Origin: Juglans regia | Taxonomy: Eukaryota > Streptophyta > Magnoliopsida > Fagales > Juglandaceae | Length of the DNA stretch: 64,000 nt | Assembly: GCF_001411555.2 (NCBI RefSeq) | Contig: NC_049908.1 | Span: 26,884,724 to 26,948,723 of the forward strand | Direction: 5' to 3' | Shown: in pieces, positions 22,421 to 33,116 of the stretch | Numbering within the stretch: position 1 is the first letter of the stretch | How the letters are laid out: every line of letters starts with the position of its first letter | The notes under the pieces: generated by a model | Seen by the model: the letters and a program-made list of their open reading frames with translations, nothing else | The model's database searches: none | Told to the model about the DNA's origin: nothing | Translations under genes and position numbers: made by a program

Positions 22421-23605
22421 ATGGCTCTTCCACTGCATACACGAAAACGAGGGAGGGAAGGAGCCACGTCGGACACTGCCCGTATCGGAGCTCGTACTGT
22501 TATGGTAGAGAGAGAGGTCTTAATTAATGAGTTCGACGAACTCTGTTGGCAGCAGACGAACCTAAGAGATGTTTTCCTCAGTAGAGGCTGGGGAAATATC
22601 TGCACATTGAGGGGGAAGGTATACCCCTCAATGGTTCAAGAATTCTATATGGGGATGTGTGACATGCCTCCGGATGCATCCTCTCACACCGTGACTGTAC
22701 GCGGTGTTTCCATTGAGGTATCGGCAGATGTCATCGGCGAGCACATCGGGATTCATCGAGGTGCTCAGACATTTACACACTCAACACCCCGTGAGGATGT
22801 AGGCACTTCTGCATCATCTACTGGCCGGGGATGTGAGCCAGCATCAGCCGATGATGCAGGCCAGTCAGAGGCTGAGGATACTGGCGTCGAGGCTCGGGAT
22901 GATGACCGAGACGAGGATTTCTACATCCTCACCGGGAGGGATCGCATGCAGATCGAGCGGAAGAACGCCTTCAACCAGAACCATCTGCTGCATTTCTTCC
23001 GCATGTTGCACCTTATTGTTGCAACAAATGTCGATCCTGTGGCTCATAAAACCACATTTAGTCGGCTTCGGGCACAATTTTTGATACGAGTGGCACGTGG
23101 AGATCCTATAGATTTGCCACTGCACATTTTTGAGAGGATCCGTTACGAGGCGAGCATCGTCTCCACGGATAATCTCCCATATGGTGTCCTCATCAGCCGA
23201 CTATTACTTGCACGGGGAGTGCCGACCCAGCCAGAGGAGCGGGTCAAAGATCAGATGAGCCCCCTCGACATGACCACGCATCGGCGTAGCATTGGACAGG
23301 CGAGGGGACGTCAGCCACCCCCTGTAGAGGATCTAGTTCCTCCGACGCAGCCTGAGCCAGGTCATGTCGGGAGTAGTAGTCAGCATACGCCGAGTACATC
23401 TGCAGGAGATGTGCGGCCTGCTTGGGTTGATGCGGTCATCTCACAGCTGACTGCGCATATTGATCATAAGATCGATCGATCGCTCGAGGCTATATCGGCG
23501 TCTGTTGCCGAACTCACCCATCGTGTAACTATCCTCAACGACAAGGTTGATACCTTGACTGAGGAAGTACGGAGTTCGACTTTTGCGGATAACGTTATCA
23601 TCTGA
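22421..23605 (+). CDS. Plant transposon-associated protein (Transposase_32-like), 394 aa
   Basis: A 394-codon intact frame starts ATGGCTCTTCC at 22421, three bases after a good acceptor (polypyrimidine then TTTTCAG at 22411-22417). A likely non-coding leader exon ends at AAAG|GTAGGC near 21616. Residues about 60-110 (VYPSMVQEFYMGM...HTVTVRGVSIEVSADVIGEHIGI) fit the 'putative plant transposon protein' domain, whose usual signature is FY.N...VRG..V..S...IN..LG. An acidic, serine-rich linker lies at about 120-170. The C-terminal about 60 residues (SLEAISASVAELTHRVTILN...) predict a coiled coil. Codons are GC-richer than the surroundings. It sits inside CACTA element 2 and is probably an element-borne protein of unknown biochemical role, perhaps DNA-binding or structural. 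The intact frame suggests recent selection or recent insertion. Confidence 0.75.
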   Translation: MALPLHTRKRGREGATSDTARIGARTVMVEREVLINEFDELCWQQTNLRDVFLSRGWGNICTLRGKVYPSMVQEFYMGMCDMPPDASSHTVTVRGVSIEVSADVIGEHIGIHRGAQTFTHSTPREDVGTSASSTGRGCEPASADDAGQSEAEDTGVEARDDDRDEDFYILTGRDRMQIERKNAFNQNHLLHFFRMLHLIVATNVDPVAHKTTFSRLRAQFLIRVARGDPIDLPLHIFERIRYEASIVSTDNLPYGVLISRLLLARGVPTQPEERVKDQMSPLDMTTHRRSIGQARGRQPPPVEDLVPPTQPEPGHVGSSSQHTPSTSAGDVRPAWVDAVISQLTAHIDHKIDRSLEAISASVAELTHRVTILNDKVDTLTEEVRSSTFADNVII

Positions 23606-23904
23606 CTGTTGTTTACTACGTTCTATCAATTTTTGTATTTTATTTTTAATATTTGTAACGAAAAATATTATGGAATATTTTTATCGTTTTTTCATTTCAA
23701 TTTTTAATCTTCTTTGATGTTATAGTTTTCAACTTTAATACTAAATCACTGCATTTCAAATATATATAAATCAATAATATATATTTATATATTACAAAGT
23801 GTGTATATATAAATATATACAATTCAATTTTTTAGACTTGTTCACAAATTATGCACAATAAAAATACATAATTTTTAAATTAAAGTCATTTAATTTAAAT
23901 TTAC

Positions 23905-24085
23905 AATGAACGTTCGAATGTTATTACTTAACGTTCGAACATTGGTGCAAACATTTTACGTTCGAACGTAAAATTAATAACATTCGAACGGTTGCGCCAA
24001 AACATTTTACGTTCCAACGTAAACAGACATAACGTTCGAACGTATATGTGACGTTCGAACGCATATTTCCCATACGTTCGAATGT
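23905..24085. repeat. ACGTTCGAACGT palindrome cluster, right subterminal
   Basis: About ten exact or near copies of the palindrome lie just inside the TGTGACGG-type terminal repeats of CACTA element 2. Confidence 0.85.
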
Positions 24086-24212
24086 AAAAAAATCTCATTC
24101 TATCTTTAGTGACGGTTTCCAAAAACTGTCACAGAAAATACCTTTTAGTGACGGTCTAGGGACTGTCACAATTTCCCAACCGTCACTAAAAAGTAATTGT
24201 GTTGTAGTGTAT

Positions 24213-24723
24213 GCATGGTTTGTACATATATATGATCATCATGTATGTGTAGGCAGAAACCATTAAGGACCAAAAATGCATGGTACTTGTATAAATGAAA
24301 GGATACATAAGAAGCAAAAAGTATTTGATATAATATTTGCCGATAACTACGTACGTACGTATTAGTTGCAAATAAAATGAGATGAAACACTTATGGTATT
24401 CAAATAAAAAGAATATTAGAAAAAGAAAACAATCCACATGATAAATTTAAATATCATGGTTGGTAATTAAAGTGTAAGATCAGCTATCTAGTGTTCCAAA
24501 CAGCAGCTTTAATTAACTTGAATCTATTAATGCAGTTTGTTTGAGTTGATCATGCCATCGTTTTCGATCCATAGCGTCCAAACAGCTACTTTTACAGCTT
24601 GCATCGGCCAAATGTAATAGTTCGTACGTTTGCAGTTGATCGATCATTATCATGAAGATGTATTTTTCTAACGAACGTGAATACAAGGCTGATCATATAA
24701 ATATATATAACTATATATATAAC

Positions 24724-24754
<31 letters not shown>

Positions 24755-26521
24755 AGACTTAGTAGATAATTCCTAAATATTGTTGCTTAGACGTCAAATC
24801 TAGCTACCCTAATTACCGGCAAAAATTCAAGTAGTATGAAAAATCTGTCCCTGATCGATGATCCATGCCGACTGCTGAAAGAATTGATGCCATGGCCGAT
24901 TGCCTACAAACATCAGGAATCGTCTGATGCATGCATGTGAATTATTACCAGTAATTAGGGTAATAGTCATCCATCCATTTTTTTTTTAATTTTTTTATTT
25001 AATGATTAAGGAAATATTTTTAAATAATATTGTTAATATTTAAAAAAAAAAATCTATAAAAATTAAAAAAAAAAAAATTACTCTCTTGGGTGGCCTTCAT
25101 ATGTGGACCCTAGCAGCATCCGGATGGATTTACCCAAAATGATAACCCAGCCCTGATAATTGAATGATGACAAGAGTCTGGGCATGCAGATGTGGTCCAA
25201 TTAGTAGATATCAGTTTATGATAGATCGAGCACCCCCTTTTAAGCTGGGTTTGAGGATTGGTTTGTTTTCACATAGATGAGATGAGTTGAAATTAAAATT
25301 AAAAAGTTAAATAAAATATTATGAGAATATATTTTTTAATAATATTTTTATTTTAAAATTTAAAAAAATTAAATTATTTATTTTATTTTATGTAAAAATT
25401 TAACAAAATTATAATGATGAGATGAGAGAAATATTTTCTAAAAACAAACTAGGCCTGAATCTTCTTCGACAGTGCCGCAATGCCAGTACTACTGGCTTAA
25501 GTATTTACAATAGTTTCTTTATTTTAACTTTTAAAATATATCACTAAGCTTTATTTTTTTTTTATTTCCTTTCTATTAATAAATTTGTAATATCCATATA
25601 TTTTTTTATTTATAATATATTATTATATATAATGTAATATAATTTAGTCCTATACACACAAAATAAGAATATATAAGCCAAATAAAAAAATGAAAAAATT
25701 GGATAGATAATATTTCCAAGTTATATATTTATTAGAAAATAAAATAAAATTGAGGTGTTTTAAATGATGAACAATAAAAAGTATTTATATTGAAATGTAA
25801 AAGTAAAAAGAAATGAAGAAGTAAATAAAGTATAAATAATAAAAAGAATTGTTTGAAAGATGAACAGTACTTGCTACATGTAACGGGTTGTTGTAGTAAT
25901 TTGTATTTTACATGTTTTTTTACATAATCGGATAAAACTCATTTTATGAACAATTTTTTAAATAATTAACATTTTTTTGTATTATATATAAGCTATTGAG
26001 AATGCTCTGGCTTAGATCTCTCTCATCCTATATCTATCTGCTGTTTTTAATTAGTTTATTTTATTTTCAGAACAAAACATTTATATATATATATATGTGT
26101 GTGTGTGTGTTTCTCATGAAATATCATGAACATAAAGCTTGAATGGGCAAAGAGCTGAACCATAGATCTGCGTCGTAGTCTGTCATGAATATTTATATAT
26201 ACTCCTATTTATATATACTCCTCCAAGTTTCGAGAATTATTCATAATCCTAGCTTGAATCATGAATTTTATATGAGATTGAGGTCGAATTATTGATAAGA
26301 TTTATTACTTTTTTAACTTTTTATAAAAAATTTAAACTCATCTCAATTTACTCCATACATTCAAACATATATCTCAACCTATTTATATTTAAATATATCT
26401 TAATAGGATCTATAAAATACTACTATTTATTAATCAACTAAATATAAAATCATTTAACATCACCTCAATATCCCAACACATGTTTAAGTCTTCTTAATTG
26501 GAAGGGGTCTAAAGTTTAATT

Positions 26522-26550
<29 letters not shown>
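24213..26550. other. Intergenic region with MITE and AT-rich repeats
   Basis: No gene is recognised. It holds a (TA)n run at about 24703-24748, a dispersed poly-T repeat at about 24980-25080, a GAGATGAG-type MITE at about 25241-25455 and (TA)n(TG)n at 26084-26110 and 26522-26554. Confidence 0.45.
25241..25455 (+). mobile_element. Tourist-like MITE, GAGATGAG family, diverged copy
   Basis: It shares the order GGTTTGTTTT...GATGAGATGAGTTGAAATTA...AATGATGAGATGAGAG...AAACAAACTAGGCC with better copies. The ends are approximate. Confidence 0.55.
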
Positions 26551-26554
<4 letters not shown>

Positions 26555-26820
26555 TGTTAAGATATAAAATAATAAAATCTACATCTTCCCATCAGCTTAA
26601 GTTTTTGGAACAAGTGGTGATTTCACATGGTATCAGAGCGGAGGTCCTGAGTTCGAATACTAATTCTACACTCTTTCCCATTTAATTAAATATTCTACTT
26701 ATTGGGCCTACTCATTGAGAGAAGTCTGACCCAAAAGTGAGGAGGAGTGTTAAGATATAAAATAATAAAATCTACCTCTTCTCATCAGTTTAAACTTTTG
26801 GAACAAGTGGTGATTTCACA
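26555..26820 (+). mobile_element. TRIM retrotransposon with 73-bp LTRs
   Basis: Two 73-bp direct terminal repeats (26555-26627 and 26748-26820) each run TGTTAAGATATAAAATAATA...GGTGATTTCACA and differ at only a few positions. Immediately after the first is TGGTATCAGAGC (26628-26639), the standard primer-binding site complementary to initiator tRNA-Met. Immediately before the second is a purine-rich AAAAGTGAGGAGGAG tract. TGTGT flanks both sides (26550-26554 and 26821-26825), although within a TG repeat. At 266 bp with no coding sequence this is a terminal-repeat retrotransposon in miniature. Confidence 0.9.
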
Positions 26821-26825
26821 TGTGT

Positions 26826-27779
26826 GTGTGGGCTCGCGTTTTTCATGTGTTGTTTAGGAAAAACGTTTATTATGTGATCTCAAAATTCGAGAATGCGATA
26901 CTTTCAATCTATCATAATATGTCATTACATCAATTTTAATGATATGACAGTTTATAATAAATTACATACACCATATGTTTATACTATGAGATTAGAAATA
27001 ATTACTCTTTGCTTATAAGGTAGGAAAGACATTGATGTTAAAGTGAGAACTTCCCCTATGACTTGTTTCTTTCTTTCTTGTCAGACCCGAAACACCACAC
27101 ATGACTACTACGATATTTTATTCTCTTATTTCCTTTTCGAATTGCTCTTAATTTTAGGCCACCTCGTTTGGTTGTCGTTTAATGTTACACCACACGTAAC
27201 AAACATGACCTAGGAGAGGGAGAAGTTGATGCCCCTCGCTTTTCCCTCCCCTTGATCTATTAGTTATCCTTATACTCAGTTTGTTAAACTATCCCTGGCC
27301 ATTGGGCGTCCGTCCCACCATTGAAATCTCCTCCCCCTGATCATGATCGATGATCTACCTGTTGATGTGATCGACCACTTTCCGGCTTCTACCAACGCTT
27401 GAGGCTCATCATGTAGCCCAGCATGAGTCCCATATATGCACCTCCTTATTTGGCTCACTTCAGACTTTTTTCATCGTCTGACCATTTTCTCAGCCACTTT
27501 ACTACTCTTAAATATCATGTTCTATTTCTGTATTTTTTCCACTTCATTTTGCCTTTTTTTTCCTCAATTTTGTAAGACTTTTAGAGTTCAAACCTGTGGC
27601 CATCCACCACTGTCTCCACCACGCACGTACTATGCTGTCAACGGCCTCCTAGTACTATCCGAATAATCTACCATATTCAGTGGCCACATATGATCATTTT
27701 GACTGGCACATGTTAGATATGTGCTGCCACCGATGTCCAAATCTACCATGCTCCATTCATGCTGCCGCCAATCTACTTT
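26826..27779. other. Intergenic region without recognised gene
   Basis: Short open frames at 27276-27458 (minus) and 27436-27666 (plus) show no family match that I recognise. Confidence 0.4.
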
Positions 27780-28022
27780 ATGTGAAATCACCACTTGTTT
27801 AAAAAATTTTAATTGATAGAAACATGTAGATTTTATTATTTATATCATATTCTTAACATTCCTCACGTGTGAGTCAAACTCTTTCTTAATGAATAGTCCA
27901 ACATGTAAAATATTTAATTAAATGACATGAAGTCATGTAGAAACTTAAACACTACTTATTTTAGAAACTTAAACAAATGAAAAAATGTAGATTTTATTAT
28001 TTATATCATATTCTAAACACTC
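27780..28022 (-). mobile_element. Second TRIM copy, inverted and decayed
   Basis: Read on the minus strand, 27780-27858 runs TGTTAAGAATATGATATAAA...GTGGTGATTTCACA, clearly the same LTR as in the TRIM at 26555-26820. It is preceded by an ACTCACACGTGAGGAA purine-rich tract. A partial copy of the other LTR (TAGATTTTATTATTTATATC...) lies at about 27988-28022. The interior and primer site are eroded. Confidence 0.7.
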
Positions 28023-28126
28023 TTAAGCTCTACTACCATTTTGGTCGTATCAGCTACTTTTTTGAAAGTTTTATACTCTTCCTTCCTGAAACATTGTTTA
28101 ATTTGGAGTTATTCAACATATTCTTT

Positions 28127-28411
28127 GGCCCTGTTTGGATATTGAATTAAGTTGAGATGAATTGAGTTCTTTATGAATAATAGCAAATTAAGATGATGTA
28201 GTGAGTTTTATGGAGTCCACCTAAGATTGGATGTTAATATGAATTTAAATATATTTATGGAAAGTTGAAAAAGGTTGTGAAACTCATGTATAAAGAGGTT
28301 TTGGTTGAGATGAATTTAGTAATTTGAGAGTTAAGTGTTTGTATGTTAGACTCAGCCTAAAATAAACCAAATTGAGTTGATCTCAATTCAATCTAAATTT
28401 CAAACGAGACC
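28127..28411 (+). mobile_element. Tourist-like MITE, longer variant
   Basis: The left end is GGCCCTGTTTGGATATTGAA. The right end, inverted, is GGTCTCGTTTGAAATTTAGA. The interior has TTGAGATGAATTGAGTT motifs. The right flank is TAA and the left flank TTT, so the duplication is imperfect. Confidence 0.6.
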
Positions 28412-30300
28412 TAATTGTAACGTACAGAGCACACTTCACTTGAGTTGCACTAAAAATCATTGAAATGATGACACCTTCTTATATCGCTTCATGCCAAGAA
28501 ACATGTGACCGGCCAGTTTCGTTTAGTCTTTTTCAATTGATTTTTAACTTCTTGCTTTATATTAACCTATTTTGAGCATTTGTTGGGGGTTGTCTGTATG
28601 TTTATACCATCCTTCAATTTACTTCTTTTTCTTAAAAAAAAAAAAAAAAATTCACATCGGTAAATCATAATGCTTATATATCAAATGGGACAAGGTGAAA
28701 GATGTGAAAAATTCTCCAATTATGCAGTAGTGCATATATCTTTAACTTGTAAGCCAAAATGGTGAGGGTGAGGATGTATGCTGGAACAGATTGGGCTTGA
28801 GGAGGTCTAATCAGCAGTGTCATCTTCCTATCTTACACATCAGATAGGCCCCAGAAATTAGTAAACAGTGTTATCCATCTCATGCACATAGCCCATAATT
28901 CACATACCTTCTCCATCCAATCGCCATCTTCAATTTCAATTATGCAAACAGAAAAAGTGATATGTTTGTCTTTTAGCTTCACAAATTCTCTCGAAGCTAG
29001 CCTTTCCCTGTCAGCTATGTATAGGGTCCTGTTTGGTCTGTCCCACTTTCCAAATTTCTCTTTATGTGATGTAGTTTTCACCATAATACACAGAGAGACG
29101 ATCAGTATCGATCCCATCATGCCACCAGAATTCTCAAACAAAATCTGCTCGTGATGATGAAGAGAGAAAATTAGAAATAACCATGCATGAATACTGTTAT
29201 ATATGCCTTCAATTGGTGTAAAAAATTTCCATGTATTCAGTCTAGATCTTCACTGACCCCACACAAAATAGAGTGATGATAAAAAGTAATGATACATACA
29301 GTCGTAGAGTGCACAAGCGTCGTGCAATCGTTTTGAAAAATAGTAGAATCTGCTATTAAAAAATTAATTTTTTTTTTCATATAGATTCTATATTTATTCA
29401 CTTTTTTCAAAACGATTATGCAATGCTTGCACACTCATGATTGCAATAATCATTTCTCAATGATAAATTTTATTTTGAATTTTATCGTTCTCAATTATAG
29501 TGTTCGATATAACAAATTTTGAGTGATTTTATTTGTAAACTATTTAAATGGAAAACAAATTCACATGTATTATGTCGGTTGATAGAATTAGAGATGATAA
29601 AACATATGCCATGTGTACGCAATGAATCCCCATTATATTCCTGTGAACATGAACCCTCCCAAAAAAAAAAAAAGTTTGATAAGGAGAGATCGAGAAAACT
29701 CCATTTGGGTATTTGACACAAGTTTTTAATCAACTTTACACGCATTCTAGCTTTAGTAGTACAAAATCTAATCAAATAATTGCTACTATCATCTACAACT
29801 TTTACCTTAAAATCCTGTCGATCAACAAGCTGTTGAAATGATGGCTTAATCAATTCAAGCTCAACACAGAATTCTGTACAACGAGCTAGGCCCCAACTAA
29901 TTAGTCTCCAATTGAACGTACTTACCTACCAATTTGCAATTGGCCCTTCGAATCAATCTACTTCTCTTGGCTGTCCACAGACATAAGCACTAATTGATTG
30001 AACCTTTTATTGTTTTTCCCTACTTTTAGTTCTTTAACTTCAGAACTAGTTGACTAAAGATCGATCTCATCAGGCAAGCTATGGATTGAACAGATTATAT
30101 GAATTATTCAGTTGCAAGTAATATATAGCATTGTATTTACATATTAATTAGTTAAAAAATATTTATGTATTAATCTCACACTAATTTAAGTGCTAAAAGA
30201 ACCGACGGGAAAGCAACCAAAGAGAAAGTCATGAGGAAGAAGATAAAAGAAGAGAATTGGAAAGAAAGTAGAAACAGTTGGGGTAGGGCCTAATGACTGC
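28412..30300. other. Intergenic region upstream of XTH6
   Basis: No further gene is convincing. Open frames at 28833-29141 (minus) and 28882-29154 (plus) overlap each other and match nothing I know. It contains the palindromic MITE at 29285-29455. Confidence 0.45.
29285..29455. mobile_element. Palindromic MITE, CGTTTTGAAAA family, copy 1
   Basis: Left-arm sequence CGTGCAATCGTTTTGAAAAA and right-arm TTTTTTCAAAACGATTATGC are inverted around AAAATTAATTTTTTTTTTCA. Related copies are at 35945-36110 and 62705-62880. Confidence 0.65.
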
Positions 30301-30314
30301 TTGCCATTAGCTGT

Positions 30315-30349
30315 ATGGAAAGCGAAGGTTTATTAATAGCGCTTTCCAT
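30315..30349. promoter_or_regulatory. 10-bp inverted repeat in the XTH6 promoter
   Basis: ATGGAAAGCG (30315-30324) and CGCTTTCCAT (30340-30349) are exact inverted copies with a 15-nt spacer. They lie about 145-175 bp upstream of the XTH6 start codon. Function is unknown. Confidence 0.4.
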
Positions 30350-30411
30350 TAATCTGAAAGCAGCAGTCTTAATCACTTGTCCTGATTATCTTAACATACT
30401 TTCTTCACTGC

Positions 30412-30419
30412 TATATATA
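30412..30419 (+). promoter_or_regulatory. TATA box of XTH6
   Basis: TATATATA in the context CTGCTATATATACTATC lies about 75 bp before the ATG at 30492. This is the expected distance for a plant promoter with a short leader. Confidence 0.6.
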
Positions 30420-30491
30420 CTATCTCCCTCCTTTTTCTCTTCTAAATCATATTCGATCAAAACCTCTCATTGATCTTTCCAAAAAAGTACC

Positions 30492-31677
30492 ATGGTCATG
30501 TATTCATCCTTAACACATGCTGTTGCTTACCTTTCTCTGTGTATGCTTGCATTTGGTGTCTCTGTTATGGGACGACCAGCCACTTTTCTTGAAGACTTTA
30601 GAGTCACATGGTCTGATTACCATATCAAGCAGATCGATGGAGGGAGGGCCATCCAACTCGTTCTTGACCAAAATTCTGGTAATTACTCTTTTCTTGGGCT
30701 CCCATGTATAATATGTTTTTTTTTTTTTTTTTAAAGTACATTAATATTTCTAAAAGTTTAATTGGATATTATCTGAGTAGAAAGTTGTTTACGTTTCAGG
30801 ATGTGGATTTGCTTCCAAAAGCCAGTACTTGTTCGGGCGTGTCAGCATGAAGATTAAGCTTATTCCTGGAGACTCTGCTGGAACTGTCACTGCATTTTAT
30901 GTATGTGTTTTTGCATTTAAATTTTCAAATACCTTTGCTCCCTATATATGAATTCAGCTTATCTTGGTATTCATTTATTTGCTCTGAATTGGTTGGTACT
31001 AGATGAATTCAAACACGGATTCTGTTCGTGACGAGCTGGACTTTGAGTTCTTGGGGAACCGAACTGGGCAACCGTACACTGTCCAGACCAATATCTACGC
31101 TCATGGGAAGGGTGATAGGGAGCAAAGAATCAACCTTTGGTTCGACCCTTCTGCCGACTTTCACACTTACACAATACTCTGGAACCACCATCATATTGTG
31201 TAAGCTGTTAACACTTAGCTTGTTTAATTAATACCCGAGTAGTGGTTGAAGTGCTGCTTTTAATCATGTTGTTGATGGGACTGCAGATTCTACGTCGATG
31301 AAGTGCCCATCAGAGATTACAAAAACAATGAAGCCAAAGGAATTCCATTCCCCAAGTTTCAGCCGATGGGGGTGTATTCTACATTGTGGGAAGCCGACGA
31401 CTGGGCAACGAGAGGCGGGCTGGAGAAGATTGATTGGAGCAAAGCACCTTTCTATGCTTATTACAAGGACTTTGACATTGAGGGATGCCCCGTACCAGGA
31501 CCTTCTACCTGTGCTTCCAACCCCAGAAACTGGTGGGAGGGAACTACTTACCAAGCACTTAATGCCCTCGAAGCCAGAAAGTACAGATGGGTTCGTATCA
31601 ACCACATGATCTATGACTATTGTACCGACAAATCGAGGTACCCGGTGACACCGCCGGAGTGTTTCGCCGGCATCTAA
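30492..31677 (+). CDS. XTH6: Xyloglucan endotransglucosylase/hydrolase, XTH6-like
   Basis: Four exons (30492-30678, 30800-30900, 31003-31199, 31287-31677), all with GT-AG introns, give 876 nt and 291 aa. Residues 1-27 form a signal peptide, so the enzyme is secreted to the cell wall, where it cuts and rejoins xyloglucan chains during wall loosening. The GH16 active site DELDFEFLG is at 106-114, with nucleophile E107 and acid/base E111; an N-glycosylation site NRT follows directly (115-117), as is usual. The position before D106 is R105 rather than the common H. The C-terminal XET_C part includes [13 protein letters not shown] and [17 protein letters not shown] with the conserved cysteines. 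The length is standard for XTHs. Best family guess is XTH6/XTH7, and its convergent neighbour FANCL supports XTH6 by synteny. Confidence 0.93.
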
Positions 31678-31785
31678 ATCGTTGAATATATAGCCGGACA
31701 TACAGTACCTTCATATATCCACGTACCAAGTGTTACGTACATTAATAACTCTTATGTCATATTTACTTACATGTAAAGGTTAGGA

Positions 31786-31821
<36 letters not shown>

Positions 31822-31899
31822 CCATATATATATGTCAATGAAACCTAAGGCGCTCAGGGTGGGGCAAGAGACGACAAAAGTCAAATCTCTACTTGTGGG

Positions 31900-31943
<44 letters not shown>

Positions 31944-32160
31944 GTTCTCTGTATTAATTTGGTAGGCATTTTATGTGCCAATAAAGCTTCTGGCTAATTG
32001 TGAAAATGATATTCTTTAGGATTTCGTTTGGATGGTAAAGTTATTTCAGATATTCTGTGAATAATAATAAAAAAGTAATGATAAAATATATATATATATT
32101 TTTAATAAGAAACAGTACTTCCATTAATAAAAGGAGATTACAGATATTTATCAAACCAAA
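31678..32160. other. 3' flank of XTH6 with (TA)n microsatellites
   Basis: (TA)n tracts lie at about 31789-31818 and 31905-31940. No coding sequence is seen. Confidence 0.5.
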
Positions 32161-32315
32161 TGACTTATGAAATAAAGTTTGGAATATTACAATTTCACCA
32201 CATAGCAATATCATCCACATTTTTCGCATATCGAGCTAAAGTATGACTTGCCTTATTTCCTTTTGTAGGAACATAGACAAAATTACAATCAACAAAATAT
32301 GAGGAAAGTGACTTC

Positions 32316-33116
32316 GGCTGTTTTTGGATAGCGAACATATCTCAGCACTTTTCAAGTATTTTCATATTATTAGAAATACTCAACAAGCCAAACAACTTAA
32401 AATACTCTCAATGGAACCCACAAACTCACTTCAATCTCTACTCATAACTATTCACATATTTATTACTATTATATATAAATAAAAATAAAATCACTATAAT
32501 ATTTATCACTATTAAATATAAATAAAAAATAAAATCAATATAATATTTATCACTATTATATATAAATAAAAAATAAAATCAATAATATTTATCACTATTA
32601 AATAAAAATAAAAATAAAATCACTATAATATATAAATAAAAAAATAAAATCACTATAATATTTATCACTATTATATATAAATAAAAAATAAAATCACTAT
32701 AATATATAAATAAAAAATAACATTACTATAATATTTATCACTATTATATATATGAAAATAAAATCATTATAATATTTATTACTATTATATATAAATTAAA
32801 AATAAAATCATTATAATATTTATCATTATTATATAAAAAAATAAAATAAAATCACTACAATATTTATTAATATTAAAAAATCACTATAATAAAATCACTA
32901 TAATATTTATTACTAAAAATAAAATCACTATAATATTTATGGGACCCACACCTTTTTTAATTACCTATTCAAAAGTCAATAACTCAACATATTTCACACA
33001 TCCAAACAACTCAAAATACTCTCAATGGGATCCACAAACACACTACAATCTCTACTCATAACTATTCACAAACATTTTTAACACTTATCAAATATTCTCA
33101 CTACCTAAACGTACCC
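32316..33116 (+). mobile_element. Tourist-like MITE with minisatellite, second copy (801 bp)
   Basis: The design is the same as at 15514-17216: CAATGG(A/G)ACCCACAAACTCAC motifs on both sides of an AT-rich array and a right end TCACTACCTAAACGTACCC followed by TTA (33117-33119). The left end GGCTGTTTTTGGATAGCGAA is more diverged and is preceded by TTC rather than TTA. It is inserted in the RNase H fragment. Confidence 0.8.
32455..32935. repeat. AT-rich minisatellite, short allele-like array
   Basis: It has the same 29-bp and longer units as the array at 15658-17060, here for only about 480 bp. Confidence 0.85.

Larger units (their letters stand above)
17768..24209. mobile_element. CACTA (En/Spm) transposon, 6.4 kb, with palindromic arrays
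   Basis: The left end is CACTACAACAGAATGTGTAT. The right end, inverted, is CACTACAACACAATTACTTT. The 3-bp duplication TAT flanks both ends (17765-17767 and 24210-24212). Just inside each end are short repeats TGTGACGG / CCGTCAC (17790-18020 and 24110-24190). A second motif, the palindrome ACGTTCGAACGT, recurs through the element in four clusters. It carries a 394-aa ORF of the plant transposon protein type (22421-23605) and a coiled-coil C-terminal fragment resembling plant Ptta/En/Spm proteins (18525-18746). A full transposase was not recognised. Confidence 0.9.

Noticed and set aside
26628..26665. tRNA-like TGGTATCAGAGC...GAGTTCGAATAC segment
   Set aside because: It is the primer-binding site and following bases of the TRIM element, not a tRNA gene; no acceptor or anticodon arms are present.
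29491..29853. 120-codon minus-strand frame
   Set aside because: AT-rich sequence with a poly-A-derived phenylalanine run and no family resemblance.
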